Source: Chrysemys picta bellii | Lineage: Eukaryota > Chordata > Testudines > Emydidae | Assembly: GCF_011386835.1 (NCBI RefSeq) | Contig: NC_088796.1 | Span: forward strand, 32,071,011 to 32,135,010 | DNA length: 64,000 nucleotides | Direction: 5' to 3' | Part shown: positions 23,421-36,307 of the stretch, in pieces | Layout of the letters: each line of letters opens with the position of its first letter | Numbering within the stretch: the stretch's first letter is position 1 | Translations under genes and position numbers: made by a program | Notes under the pieces: model-generated | Told to the model about the DNA's origin: nothing | Databases searched by the model: none | What the model saw: the letters and a program-made list of their open reading frames with translations, nothing else

Positions 23421-26400
23421 AGTCAGAGGGCTTTATCATATATTCTGCATGTACCACATTTGTATGCACTATTTTAGAAATGTCCAAGAGATTATAACTA
23501 TTGTACTCTTTCTTATATGCCTCCATCTGTAAAGCCCAGCTGCCTTAACAGAGCACTTAGAGGGAGAAGAAAATGATTATAACTTAACACATTTTGGAAT
23601 ATCTACAAATTCCCTAAAATAGCATTTCCATATTTAGTATTACAAATTAAAATCTGGGACTGCACTGCATAGAAATAATTGCTGTGTTCAGCTGGGAAGC
23701 TAGGAGTTTCCCATTTCCTGTGAAATAAAGCTCTCATGGGCAATAAGTCTTTATGCCAGTTAGTAGTCCTGGGCTAAACATTTGCCAGTTTGAGCTTTGG
23801 CATGGTGAAACTGCTGGGGGATATTCTGCACATTTGGGTTGGAGAAAGAAGAACGTATTTCTCTTACTTTTTAAAAAAAAAATTCTGAACTGATTGGAAC
23901 TGCTTAGAGGTTTGCAATGTGGATTAGAGGGCAGAGGGCAGGTGAAGTGCTCATTACATGTGTGGAATATTTCATTTCCACCATGCATCTCCAGTTCAGA
24001 TCAATACACCTATCATTCAAATATTGTTGCTTCTTACATTCTCCTGAAATCCAAGGGTGGTTTTTAATAGCCCTCAATGCCTTCAATTTGAGTATCTTTG
24101 TAACCCCAGACATAAAGAAAAAGAGTCGGCACCCACACAAGACAGCAAGAGTGAGGGTGAAGATCAGGCCTCCCTCAGAAGAAAGCTTAGAAAGCTCAGG
24201 AAGATGTGCAATTGTGTAAAGGATATCAGTTGTTCATATCACAATGGCTGTTTTTATTTACTGTTTAAAAGATACAGATTTCAGCATCAAGCTTTTGGCA
24301 CGGCACTCATACCAACCTGTGTTTTATAAATTCCACAGAATAAGATCAAATCTGGTCCCCACTTTTGAGAAGTCTGGGAATAATTTTGCATTATCAAAGA
24401 GGTGCTCCCTATGTATGAGACACCTGGATGTGTCAATGTCTGAAGGACACCTTTTTGGTATAGTCAGCAGAAGGGGATCTATTGATACAAGCAAGGACAT
24501 CTAGAGGTTAGAGTCAATGGAATAATTATGTGCAGTGGTGAGTCAAAGATGGGAAAGGGAGCCAATTTTTTTTTTTACTCTGAAAAAAAATTCAAAGCAT
24601 TTTCAGTCACAATTACAAATGGTATATATGATGAAAACTGTGCAAGAGACCATCCTCTTTAGGCAACCTCCTGTTTCAAGAGACTGCTTCTTAAGTGCTT
24701 ACAAATGTACTGAGTACACTTTTGCTCCACCTTTATTAGAAGGCTACGTACTGAATTAAGCAAAAGATTGCTATAGGTCTCTTAAACAGCAGCTTAAGAC
24801 AGGGTTCACTATATTTCTCTTTGTCTTTCTTGAGTTTGTTTGGATGTGTATATTGTTTTCAGTGGATTCTTGTTTGGAAGAAAGCATGTACTAGGAATAA
24901 GCTTTGGGGGGGAAAAAGGAAAAAAATGGGCCTTTACAAAGATTTTGGAGTTGGCATGTTGCCACAATTTGAGCTAAAATATAGAATTCCACATGAGACA
25001 CTTTTTAAATTCATAAACACTGGCAGTGTTTTCCCTACCTTTTAACCATTAGTGGTAGACATTTTTAGGTAGAAATAGAGCTAAGAGAATGTAAGCTAAA
25101 GCAGCTCTACCACCTACCTTCAGGTAGATTCATATGTTTCTGTTTAATATAGTTCAATTGCCAGTCTCATTTATTATCCACCAAGATGTGAAACTACAAG
25201 GTGAGGTTAAAGTATCACCAAGGGTATCTTCATCACTTCAATATCATTGCCTTAAAAAGCACTGACCAGAAGAAGTAGATGACCTCATTTCAAAATTATT
25301 ACAGTACAGAGAACTCAGTTTCAACATTATAATTCATTTTCTTACAAAATATTTCAAATTTATTATCACTTTCCTGACATATAATGGCTAATCGTTAAGG
25401 ATAGCCACTTTAACATAATATGAATACACATTTCTCCATAGGTAATACAACAGTTCCTGCATTAGCATTATTGACTAAGGTACATTTAACTTCTTCACTA
25501 ATACTTAATGGAAGGTTAATGTATAAGTCAGAAGATTAAATGGCTTTTACTTAAAACAAGTATATTGATTAAAATAACTTAGTGAGGTTTTAAAAGATGA
25601 TGATATAAAAGTAGTCACACTTTTAAATATTTTATTTAATATTATGAGCGAAATGTGGGCTAGAGAAGATCAAGATTACTGGAAGTTATTGTACTAATTG
25701 TATTTTGAGCTAATTATTGCTCCTAGTTAACAAATGGATATTTTATATTGAAAGGTAGCAAATCATGCCTGCTAAATTTAGTGCTCACAAAGTTAACTCT
25801 ATTCCATCAACCTAGGAATTACCCGAGCTTTACAAGTAATGTCCTTCATGTACAACCTTCTACTATCATATACCTGGCAGCATTAAGGGATAGAGTAACC
25901 TTCCAAGTACAGAACAACTATTCAGTGCCAATGAAGTATAGTTCTATTTCCTTTTCATGTTTTGTTATTACTATTTAAATGTGTTTGTGTTAAACTTAAT
26001 ACTCTTTCTCAAAACTATTTAACTACAGTTATGTTTGTACTGTAACTATTTTCTTTCTTTGTTTAAACTCTATATTCCACCAATACACAATACTTAAGAA
26101 TTAACCTTTTTATCATGTGAAACAGGAGGCCTGGGGTCATTCACCTGTTTACTTCAGTTTCAGCCCAATAAAAAGCTCATCCTGAGAATTTTTGCTCTAA
26201 GGCGGCACACGTGGGGGCTTTGCTCAATTCTCAGCTGAGCCTTTTCACTGGCATGGAATTCTTTGTATCAAAAGAAAATGATACAAAGTTGGTGTGTGCA
26301 GGTAAAATACCATAACAACTATAAACCACATTTGTAGAAAAATCTTTAGGTGTTAAGGGCAGTATATTAAGTCCCCTGATATAGTTGGTGAATACTATGT

Positions 26401-26957
26401 GTTGGTGAAATACAGGGCTTTATTCACCAAGAGGCTCAGGAGGCTTGGTACAGAGCGATTTTGAAGGTGCAGTTTTTGGAGAACTGAAAGAGCTAAAAAG
26501 GCAGGGGAACTCTGAGAATGGGCTGGACACGTGCTTAACAGATATAGTTGTTTCACTCATCCTCAGTGAGTAGCTACAGGCCACCTGTATATTATGTCTT
26601 CCAAAAAAACCAAATCAACCAATTATGCGTTTGATTTAACTACAGTGACTTAAATTGGATGAGGATAAAAACAGTAAATATTTATAGTATCACAACATTG
26701 AAAACCCCCCAAAAGCTAGTGTCTCCAAACTTTCCCCTGCCTCCCAGGGGCAGGAAGATTGTAGAACATTATCTGTGGTATATTGTGTTGGTGCTAGTGT
26801 TGAGGTATACAAGATATATACTGTTAAGTGTCTTCCATTGTAAAATTTTCATGCTTTTGAAATGCTTGTGATATATGGTAGTTTAAGATCTGTGTGTAGT
26901 TACTGCACCTTGCAGAACTTTCAGTGTGGTGGAGTTAAAAAGATCACATTCTGGGAA
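23421..26957. other. AT-rich non-coding, nothing recognised
   Basis: No terminal repeats or domains were found. Frames of 60-100 codons (for example around 23917-24329) overlap in several phases and lack recognisable domains. Confidence 0.4.
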
Positions 26958-28246
26958 CGTTTCCAGACCTGAAGATTTCTGTGTAAGGTCAAAAGCTTGT
27001 CTCTCTCACCAACAGAACTTGGTCCAATAAAAGATATTACTGTGAGAGATCCCCTTGGGACTGTCGCCTGATGTGCTGAAATTACAGCTGAGCCCATTTT
27101 CCCTGACAGCTTGGGACTCCAGAACCCTGCCTTGTTGAGCTAGACATGCTAGCCTGCTGCAACACAGACCAAGGGTCTGGACTACGCCCCCAAAGCTGCA
27201 GATTTTAACTAAAAACAGCTGAGCAGGTTACCTGTCTCCAGTACCCAGAGACCCAGCTCCCAATCGGATCCAAACCCCAAATAAATCCGTTTTACTCTGT
27301 ATAAAGCTTATACAGGGTAAATTCGTAAATTGTTCACCCTCTATATCACTGATAGAGAGAGATGCCCAGCTGTTTGCTCCCCCAGGTATTAACCACTTAC
27401 TCTGGGTTTATTAATAAACAAAAGTGATTTTATTAAGTATAAAAGTAGGATTTAAGTGGTTTCAAGTAATAACAGACAGAACAAAGTAAGTCACCGAGCA
27501 AAATAAAACAAAACACGTAAGTCTAAGCCTAATACATTAAGAAACTGATTGCAGGTAATATCTCACCCTCCAAGATGTTCCAATAAGCTTCTTTCACAGA
27601 CTAGACTCCTTCCTAGTCTGGGCCCAATCCTTTCCCCTGATACACTCTTTGTTAGATCCAGCAGACATCTCAGGTGGTAGGCAGGGGTTTTCTCATCACT
27701 GGTCGCCCCTTTTGTTCTGCTCCTCCTTTTATAGCTTTGGCACAAGGCAGGAATCTTGTCTCTCTGGGTCCCCACCCCTCCTTCTAAATGGAAAAGTACC
27801 AGATTTAAGATGGATTTCATTATCAGGTGATATGGTCACATGTCACTGTAAGACCCCCCCAGTCTCCATTCCCCATAGGCTAGCCCACATGTACACAGGA
27901 AGGCTTTCAAGTAAGTAAGGCCATTTACAACTAATTGTTTCTGGAACACCCTTAATGGCCTCCACTTAATATGTTTACATCAGTGATACATGTTTATATC
28001 TTATCCTCCTAACTCCAGATATAGAAATAATACATGCAAACAAATAGGATGAACACACTTAGTAGATTACAAGCTTTCTAATGACACCATACAAGGGCTA
28101 TTTAGCGTAAAGCATATTTCAATTATGTCATATTCATAAGCATACTTCCCATAAAGCATATGGAGTGCAATGTCACAATTACTTCCACCCTCCCTCCCTT
28201 CTCTCTCTAATATCCTGGAGCCAACCTGGCTACCACACCACTGCAA
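26958..28246 (+). mobile_element. Penelope-type tail split by an LTR insertion
   Basis: The left part (to 27040) has CCTGAAGATTTCTGTGTAAG, AAAAGCTTGTCTCTCTCACC and TTGGTCCAATAAAAGATATT. The right part (28183-28246) has CTCTCTAATATCCTGGAGCC and CCAACCTGGCTACCAC. The order (CTGAAGA, AAAGCTTGT, polyA-like run, then CCAACNNGGCTAC) parallels the other Penelope tails, whose end reads ACTAACACGGCTACCAC at 53638-53654. The family call is by that parallel. Confidence 0.5.
27041..28177. mobile_element. solo-LTR-like insertion, 1,137 bp
   Basis: The block begins TGTGAGAGATCC and ends AATGTCACA, giving the TG...CA ends of an LTR with a short inverted TGTG/CACA. The flanking pentamer ATTAC is present at 27036-27040 and 28178-28182, a perfect 5-bp duplication. 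No internal retroviral or gypsy genes are present, so it is read as a solo LTR left by LTR-LTR recombination. An AT-rich segment near 27400-27540 could hold promoter or polyadenylation signals but orientation is not clear. Confidence 0.65.
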
Positions 28247-29296
28247 TTTTCAGTAGCAGTTGCAGCTGGCGCCATGATGTAGACTGAACTTAAAAGTGAA
28301 GTAGGCATGAATGTAACATGTAAACAAGGGCATTATGCTGTCTCAGCTGGCAGTCCCCAGCATAGGGACCATCCATCCTGGATTTAATATAGGACAGTGT
28401 TCTTTTTATGTTGATGTCCCAATGTCCCAAGAGCTTTCCCCCCCCCCCTGTGTTCCAGTTTTTCATGTAATCAACCAAACCTTCCCTGTATTGTTCAAGG
28501 CATATTTCCGGAATGATATCAAGTGTATTTTGCACCACTTTTTCACCCACATTATGCAGAGTACATGTTTTGTATGTGCCCCAACCATGCTCTGCCCTTA
28601 GGCCCTCCCTCCACTTAGCATCTTCCCTCTGAGGCCCCACCTGCGCTCTGCCCCGAGACGCCAGCCTCGCTCTTTCCCCTGAGGCTTTGCCCACCACTTG
28701 AACGGAGGGGTGGTGTGGAGAGGAATACCCACCAGCAAAAACAAAAGTCAGCACCTGTGATCTGGTCAAAATCCCTGCTCTGGCCCAGGGATCCCTTGCT
28801 TTGTTCCACTGCATGGTCACCAGCACCAGGAAGAAGGAAACAAGACACAGAGGAGTCCAAAGCTCTGCTGAACTCAGCATTTCTTTGAGCTTCTCCACTG
28901 CTCCAGGTAGAGCTTTCCTACCACTATGGAGCAGATAAAGGAAATGAGCCAGAATGGGGAGCACTTAATTATTTTACATTTTGAAAAAATGTCATCAAAA
29001 AGTGACACAGTTTTTGATTTTGAAAATACATCCACTTTAGACAGTAATGCCTGATACCAACCACGGGTGGCAGGTATCATAGGCAGGGGTAGGCTGTGCC
29101 TTCCCAAACAACCGAGAGTGGCCCCACCCACACTCTGCCCCCAGGGCAGGCCCCCTCCTGTGGTTCCCAGAGCGTTCAGCCCAGGCTGGCTGGAGCTGGC
29201 TGGCCTGCATCCTGCAGGGAGTCAGGGCAACTGGTGCCGGGGCTGGCTGCCTTGCTGCCTGGAGCACTGGGGCAGGCGCACCGGGGCTGGCTGCAC
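28247..29296. other. GC-rising non-coding region
   Basis: Includes a poly-C run at about 28440 and GCCCC-rich short repeats at 28590-28700. A 224-codon minus-strand frame (28290-28964) has no recognised domain and is treated as chance or repeat-derived. A resembling GC-rich piece lies at 50690-50790. Confidence 0.3.
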
Positions 29297-29300
29297 CACC

Positions 29301-29373
29301 CAGAGCACCGGGACTGGGAGCACCATCCAGAGCACCGGGACTGGGAGCACCATCCAGAGCACCGGGACTGGGG
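29301..29373. repeat. 27-bp minisatellite, 2.7 units
   Basis: The unit begins CAGAGCACCGGGACTGGGAG and ends CACCATC. It is repeated perfectly at 29301-29327 and 29328-29354, with a partial third copy to 29373. Because 27 is a multiple of three, all overlapping frames stay open and give repetitive peptides, which explains the long frames seen on both strands here. Confidence 0.8.
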
Positions 29374-29845
29374 CCTCGCCCCCTGGCTGCCCGTCCCTGG
29401 GGCTGTGGTGCCATGGTGCCGTGGTGGGGGTGCTCTGGGATCCTGCAGGGGGAAGGAGTCAAACAAAGGGGGGTAGGGGGAGATCTTGGGAGGGGAGGGG
29501 CCTGTGGCTAGCCTCCCCCAATGGCCGGGTCACTGGCCACCCATGATTCCAACCACTACATGCCCCCTTTGTGTAAAGGAATGAACACTACCCCTGAAGA
29601 AATAAAGCCACCTGTATTCTGCTGCCTCTGAGGGAATCTTACTGAGACATTTCTGTGCTGGGAGGAGAGTCGGTCCTGTTGCTTCAGGTCCAGGAGCATA
29701 GAACACATCTTGTAGTATTTCTGTTTCTGTGCAGATGATCAAGTCACCTACCAATTAGAACTGGTAACACATGTTCCAATCCTCTCATGCCACTGGCTCA
29801 TTTAAACCAATAGAATTATAGCATGCAACCTAATTTCTTCAAATG

Positions 29846-30147
29846 TGCCTAGGTTGTTACAAGGAGGAGGGAGAAAAATTGTTCTCATTAAACAGGACAA
29901 GAAGCAATGGGCTTAAATTGCAGCAAGGGCAGTTTAGATTGGACATTAGGAAAAACTTCCTAATTGTCAGGGTGGTTAAGCACTGAAATAAATAGCCTAG
30001 GGAGGTTTTTAAGGGCAGGTTGGACAAACATCTGTCAGGGGTGGTCTAGATAACACTTAAATCTGCCATGAGTGCAGAGGGCTGGACTAGATGACCTTTT
30101 GAGGTCCCTTCCAGTCCTACGATTCTATGAGTCTATTCTATGAGTCT
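29846..30147 (+). mobile_element. CR1 LINE 3' end fragment
   Basis: Contains CAGTTTAGATTGGACATTAGG, AAAACTTCCTAATTGTCAGG, GGTCCCTTCCAGTCCTACGA and the terminal near-repeat GATTCTATGAGTCTATTCTATG. These are the last codons and 3' untranslated end of CR1, matching the reverse complement of the copy ending at 41676. Confidence 0.8.
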
Positions 30148-30349
30148 AAAAATGTAAGATTCAAAGTGTTTTCTTAAAGACTTCCTAAATGAGGCTATTT
30201 TTAACTAAAAGTAATTCACAAATTAATTAACAGATTTACTTCAAATATTTCAGGAAATTCTAGCTGTACTCCCAGATTAAGTGCTGTAAATTTAAGGATT
30301 CTTCATACAATATAGAGATACAATCCCTGGTTTAAGAATAAATCTGAAT

Positions 30350-30655
30350 CCAGCCTTGACTGTGGCTAACACCTGCCTGGGGTTGGTTTAATAACAGAAA
30401 CAGTTCAAAACTATTCTCAAGGTCTCAAAATAAAGTCCATAATTACAACACAAAAGTTCATACTCAGCTCTGGCATCATCTGCCCCACCCAGTGCTCTTT
30501 TTCTGTCTCACTCTGCTCTTCACAAAACCTCCCTTCTGAGCTGAGCTCAGCCTTCCGACTCTGCTTCCAGGCTTGTCGTATTTATCTCAAGGGCCAAAAG
30601 AGTTAAAGGCTTATAAACTCTTCCACTGTCCAACCTTGAACAGTATCACCATTGT
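30350..30655 (-). repeat. possible old LTR or retroelement fragment
   Basis: The minus strand reads like a retroelement end, with TTTATTTTGAGACCTTGAG and a leading TATAAGCCTTTAACTCTTTT. No matching ends or duplications were found. Low confidence. Confidence 0.2.
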
Positions 30656-32269
30656 TATGGGGAGTGGAGGGGTGTATCAGAGGGTGGGGGGGGGATGGGT
30701 TCTACAGAGGCCCGGGTCTAAAGTTTATTGATCAAACCGTCCTTCTCCTCTGACCCCTACTTTCTTATTCATTCATCTTCCCCTAAACGTTTTAACATGA
30801 TTCATGCTTTTATTGCTGTTTCTAATTATGATGCTCAATCCCTTTTAGACCCACCTATATGGAACTTTATCCTTCTTTCTTTGTTTTTTCGGACATTCTT
30901 CATCTTTTTAAATTCTATCTCACAACCTATTTGTTTTCCTCTTTTTAATTCTACATCTATTGATTTGATGTCGTCTCTTCCTGTAAGGCCTTTATTTTGT
31001 TCTCACTCAAGACAACTAAATGTTAATATGGTTCCTTTTATTGTGGATTGCTGACACTTTTTTCTTTTATTGCTATATTCTTGCCATTCTTAACGCTTTG
31101 GATCAAAGGAGCTACATACATTTTAAAAGTGGTTAAAATTATGTGCCATAGGTAATCTAGCTCTTTGCATTACTGAACTTTAAAAATGTCCTATATAGCT
31201 GCAGATCAATTTGGGCTAATTAGATATGTATAATTCGGGCAACATTAATACACTGCAATGCAGTCTCCCTTTGGACCTCCATTTGGACCAAGGTTGCCCA
31301 TGGCTTGGATGTGATCACACGGTCCTTGTATTCCTGGACAGTATGGAGGTTTCTCAGTGAGTCTTTGGTCCACATAATGGTAGAGCAAGGAGTAGGTAGA
31401 CTGGGAGCCTGGCTGGGGGACACACATCATCCCCTTTCCAGTCCTGTGGAGAATCCCTGAGAAAAGTAATACAGCCCTAGATTGTGTTAATTTTGTTATG
31501 GAGTCTCCCTATGGGGCATCCAGGAGGTAGTTGTGGCCAGTCTGAGTCATTGGTAGTGAAGCTACATTGTAATGTTGTTACCAAGGAGTGAGGGTGGATG
31601 AAGGGGGTAGCTACCAGGGATCAGAGCCAATGAGATGTTGAGAACCACAAGGCTGCCCTAAATTTTTGTTGATTTAATAATCACAAGGTACTGAAAATGT
31701 AGCTCAGGATCAGTGTGGCCCACGGGCAGCTCATATGACTCCCATAATACCTTTCTTCTACTACATTGACAGCAGGGAGAGAGATACAACATCCTAAATA
31801 GTCTGTATCGCTGCAGGATCATTCTTGCTCTGGAACAATTCACCTTGAGTTTAGTAGACAAGTTATATAGACAAATTATGCTGGGACAGAGTAGTTGCAT
31901 TACATTCAGTGATCTAGATTATAGCGTCTCCTGCAGCCCTTTCAGCCACTAATTTTATAATTGTATCATAAAAAAACCCACACCCCTTTTAGTATTTGTT
32001 GCAGGGATTGAAGTTAGACTAACTGAATGTAATTGTGAGAAACACTACCCTTTCCTTTTTGGATGATACCACATTTACTTTCTTCCAGAGCCTCTCCATT
32101 TGTCTACTATCTTTCAGATATAATTGCCAGTGGTTGGTAGGTTCTTAGCTAAATTCCATTTCCTTAACACTTCCCTGTGCATGTGATCTAGATAGGAATA
32201 TTTGGTGCTCTGTCTGTCTACGTGCTCCTTGAACTTCTTATTGAGCTATTTTAAAGAGAGATTCATTGC
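30656..32269. other. non-coding, nothing recognised
   Basis: A 108-codon pyrimidine-rich frame (30728-31054) is low-complexity and has no domain. About 31240-31440 has mixed frames on the minus strand without recognisable similarity. Confidence 0.35.
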
Positions 32270-33110
32270 TTCTTAGTTGTTTACTTCTATTCTCTCTGTT
32301 TTTTAAAATCAAAGAAAATTTTAAAAGAAAGCTAAAAATCCCAGACATTTTAGAGTCATCTACTTCAGTCCCTTCCTCTTGTATTTATAAGTCTGCTTCT
32401 GTATTTATTTTTCCTCAAAAATATCTGCAAAAGCCCCCCTCATCCTCCTTGTCTGGGTCTCTGCCTTTTCCAGCCTTATCTCTTCCCTGCAAGCCTTAAT
32501 TGAGTCAATCTATTCTTTACTGGTTTTCTCTGACCTTCTTCATTTTCAGTACAGTATTTTTTAAACTTTTTTCTAATCTCAGATCTTTCTAGTCCTTCCC
32601 AAAGCCACAATGGCTATTTCTTGCATTCCTATATTTCAGAGGAATTGTAGTCTGCATCACTTAAATTATAGTATGTTTTAAAATTCTCCAGCCTTTTTGC
32701 ACACCAAGGATTTTAATACTTCCATCCTATTCCACTGAACTTACTAGACTTCTTAAGTCATCCAAATTTGCTTTCCTCAGATCTCATTTCATTGTGTTCT
32801 CTTTACTCTTTCCTTACTATGTTGAATTTAAGTAGCTCTTGATTGTTAGCTCTTGGTTCCTATTATTCTCACATTCTCAATCACTTCCTCCTTATCAGTA
32901 TGAAGAAGATTCAAAATAGTTTCTCCTCTGGTTGGATTATCTACTTGCTGGATGATAAACTTGTCCTCTCTGCTTCCTAGGAATTTCTTTGAGGATGCAT
33001 GTTTAGATATTTGTGTCACCCAAAGCATTGCAACATAGTTACCCCCTTAGTCTAGTATTCTGTGGTTTTGAACACCTTAAGAAATGGTGCGGGATTTCTC
33101 ATTATCATGC
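32270..33110 (-). mobile_element. very old CR1-like LINE relic (endonuclease to RT linker)
   Basis: A minus-strand frame at 32846-33028 has the order KFLGSREDKFIIQQV, then NPTRGETILNLLHTDKEEV, matching the CR1 endonuclease C-terminal pattern (EEPTRxGALLDLVLTNKEGLV). Further 3' on the same strand, broken frames give DLRKANLDDLRSLV and KACREEIRLEKAE, which correspond to [14 protein letters not shown] and [13 protein letters not shown] in the intact copy at 41.8-43.9 kb. It is thus far older than that copy. Confidence 0.5.
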
Positions 33111-36069
33111 CCTTCTGCTCGCTGTAATTTCAGCTTTCTTTTTCATTCCTTGTAGTCTTGCCCAAAGTGTCATACCCACCATTCTCTTCATTGTTAAATT
33201 GTATCTCACAGGCATAGCAAATACCTGACATTTAAAATCAGCCTTCCATGTCCTCTTCCCTTTCTGTCTCTCCTGTCCATCTCTGTACCAGTTATTCCAT
33301 TTATGAGAATTACCCCACAGTGATTCAGTTATGTCCATTAAGTCATTTTAACATCACTGCTTGTTCTTGCTTTTTTTTGTCATTCCCCTTGTCCTTTTGC
33401 CCTTTTCTTATTCTTCATCTTATGTTGCAAAACAACTCTATCCTTTGCCCTATTTTAATTAAATTATTTGATTTAAGAGCTCTCTTCTCCCCTGTTCTAC
33501 TTGTTTAAAATTGATCGAGCATGCTCTGCTAGTTTTGAACCCAGGAGTTTGGACCCCATCTGCTTAAATGGAATTTTGTACTCCAAACTGACACCACAAG
33601 GTGTTCTGATGCTCCATAAGTTCCAAACCCTCCTTTATATGCCATGGGTACACCAGCTGGTTATTCTAAAAAATAATTCTAAAGGTTATTCTTTTCTTTA
33701 TTCAGTCATGGCATGAGGAAGGTCACTATACTTCCTGCTCCCCACTTTGATTTTATTGAAATAATGCAGGCTGTTTCAATGTGAGTGACACTTAGTGGGA
33801 ATTCTACAGTATGCCTCAAGCATCTTCGTCAGCCTTCTTGTCACATTCTTTCTTATGTTCCTGGGAAGACAACACATCATCCTTTCCTTTATTTATGTTA
33901 CAGGTAGTTTTTCCCCGTGTGTTTTATCTCTTTCACCCACAGATCGCCCGCTGATCTGCCTTTCTAGATTTGTAAGCACTTTTGGGTGGGGTTGTACATT
34001 CCTGTGTATTTGTATGGGGCCTAGCATATTTTGTGTGCTAGCGTAATATAAGTCAATTAATCACCATAGAATCACCAGTCAAAACATCTTTCTTGTGTTC
34101 TTTCTGATAACTCCCATTTTCTGGAGTTATAGTCTATTCTCAGTCACTGGGCAGTGTGCTGTTTAAGTCTGTCTCTCCTTCGTGTCAACAGCAAAATACC
34201 TATTACCCTTGTCTAAATTAAATGTCTCCATGTACATTTCCCTTCTGTTTGTCATACTTCTCTTCTTAATTTTCACATTCTTCCATCTTCTTTTATCTTT
34301 GTCCACATTTATCCTATCTCTTATCTGGACCTGCCATGTCTCTGAAGGCAACACAGACTGAGACAGTACATTCACCAGGAACTGCTTTGGCTTTACTACT
34401 TTCCATAAGCAATTTCGATAGGTGTAGTTTGATTTCTATATTGGGGGTGGAGGGGCTCCAGTAAGGCTGCGTGTGGGGGGGGGGGGCAAATTCCACGCCC
34501 ATCCAAGGCTTTCAGCTGGGGGGGAGGAAACATTCCCCCTACCCCCTAAACTACACCCATGATTTCAAATCCTGTTCCAGCCCCTCCACCTTCTTCAGCA
34601 AGGAAATCTGCATGTTCATAAATCTGAACAGCACACTTCTTCCACACTGGATTTTTCAGTTCCGTATTATCTATGCTAATCTCAGTTGATGCTCCTTGTC
34701 TTGTTGGAACCTGTTAGTGTCAAACCACTCTGCTATCCCTCCCTCTGTGAAATTCCTCTGAAGCTCCCTGTTTGTTGCTCTGTGCCTCTTCACTGCTCAA
34801 ATGTTTGCCTAGTTCATTCATACATTTATGTTTAATCGGTCCTGCTCCTTTTGAGAAGGAGGTTCTTGCACCTTTGGTGATTTTGTCACTTCTTTACTGG
34901 TTAGATGTAAAAATGTTTAAACAAAAAGCAATTATATTTATATAAAAATAAAATATTCAGATCTCATCAAGAGTCACATTGAACTGACCGAAAAAGCAAG
35001 GAAATCCCAAGCTACAACATCCTCTCCTCATCCCACTCCATTAAGTAAGAACTCTGATGTTATTCCAAGATAGTTTATTTTCAGTTCATCCAGATCTTTA
35101 CTGTCCACTTCCCACCCCATGCTATTGTGGCTGGGCAACAGGACTAAAGGCTGAACAATACGATATAACAAATAATAGCATTATGATGCCAGCAAGTTGT
35201 TAATTTTTATCGTTACATTCTAATGTTAGTATACAAAAAGAGTTCAGGAAATAAAGCATTTTTATCAACTTAACTAGAATAAGCACTACACAAATAATTG
35301 AAAACATACATTTAATATGTTTCAAAGTGGTAGTAAATACAGTTTTTAAACATGAAATTTATGTTATGCATGAATAATTGCTGTTTAACAAAATTATAGG
35401 TGCTAGGATAAATGGAAATTAATACTTCATTCTTTGAAGCAGAAGAGACCTAAGAGATAACACAAAAGGATACCATATGAGTATACATACACTGAATATC
35501 CACTTAATTTGCAAGAGTTCAAAGGACATTCAATCCCAACAGAATGACATCAAAAATGATTGTAAAAATATCTTGTCAAGCAGCATTGTTGTGCTGTCTA
35601 GCTTTTTAATCGTAGCATAATGTTAATGCTATTAGAGTTTCTACAAAGACACACAGAGGTCAAGGATGCAAGAGGGGGAAAAAAGAAAAGAGAAAGATTA
35701 TATGTGCTAATTACATTTTCTGGAGCTTAGCATGATGGTGTGACTATCCCTGGTAACATATATTTTCAGGTTTTGTTCAGATGATGTTATTTTAAAACAA
35801 TTCCTTTAACATTCACTAATTCTAGAGTATGGTCCGAAGAGTCCTGCGCAAACACCGGGAAAATCAGGTTTGGTGTTTAATGGCAAGCCTGGAAAAACTT
35901 TCAGTTTCAACTTATCTAGAATTAGATTTCTGTCCTCAGACAAAGATCCAAATACAAAGTACACAGAAAAAAAACCTGAATATTTACAGTGAGCCTCACT
36001 CAGCTATATTGATAAAACCATGTGTGACAATTGAGTCCAGTATTTCTTTTCTGATAGGTCCTATCACTT
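33111..36069. other. pyrimidine-rich then AT-rich non-coding
   Basis: 33111-34900 is T/C-rich on the plus strand and may be a further 5' part of the CR1-like relic, but no motif could be confirmed. A poly-G run lies at about 34475. 34900-36069 is AT-rich with nothing recognised. Confidence 0.3.
33970..34060 (+). repeat. MIR-family tail fragment
   Basis: TTGTAAGCACTTTTGGGTGG, then TGTATTTGTATGGGGCCTAG and CATATTTTGTGTGC, follows the order of the MIR tail at 17290-17410. Diverged. Confidence 0.35.
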
Positions 36070-36077
36070 CCTATAAT

Positions 36078-36299
36078 CAGGGCCGGCTCCAGGGTTTTGG
36101 CCGCCCCAAGCAACCAAACAAAACAAAAAAAAAGCCACGATCGCGATCTGCGGCGGCAATTCGGTGGGAGGTCCTTCGCTCCGAGCAGGAGTGAGGGACC
36201 GTTCGCCGAATTGCCGCCGAACAGCTGGACGTGCTGCCCCTCTCCGAAGTGGCCGCCCCAAGCACCTGCTTGGTAAGCTGGTGCCTGGAGCCGGCCCTG
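36078..36299. mobile_element. hAT-type MITE with perfect 8-bp duplication, 222 bp
   Basis: The ends are CAGGGCCGGCTCCAGG and CCTGGAGCCGGCCCTG, a perfect 16-bp TIR. The flanking octamer CCTATAAT is identical at 36070-36077 and 36300-36307. The interior is GC-rich and largely palindromic (GGCGGCAATTCGG against CCGAATTGCCGCC), so the transcript or single strand would fold into a long hairpin. Very low divergence of ends and duplication marks a recent insertion. No coding capacity. Confidence 0.85.
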
Positions 36300-36307
36300 C
36301 CTATAAT

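Noticed and set aside
28290..28964. 224-codon open frame on the minus strand
   Set aside because: No recognisable domain, crosses a poly-G/C run and GC-rich repeat-like sequence, and a hydrophobic N-terminal stretch alone is not evidence of a gene.
29301..29373. CRISPR-like direct repeats
   Set aside because: The repeats are contiguous without unique spacers and the genome is vertebrate; this is a minisatellite.
29037..29546. Several overlapping frames of 80-159 codons on both strands
   Set aside because: They are explained by the 27-bp minisatellite and high GC content, which remove stops in all phases.
30728..31054. 108-codon frame
   Set aside because: Pyrimidine-rich low-complexity sequence with Phe/Leu/Ser runs and no domain.
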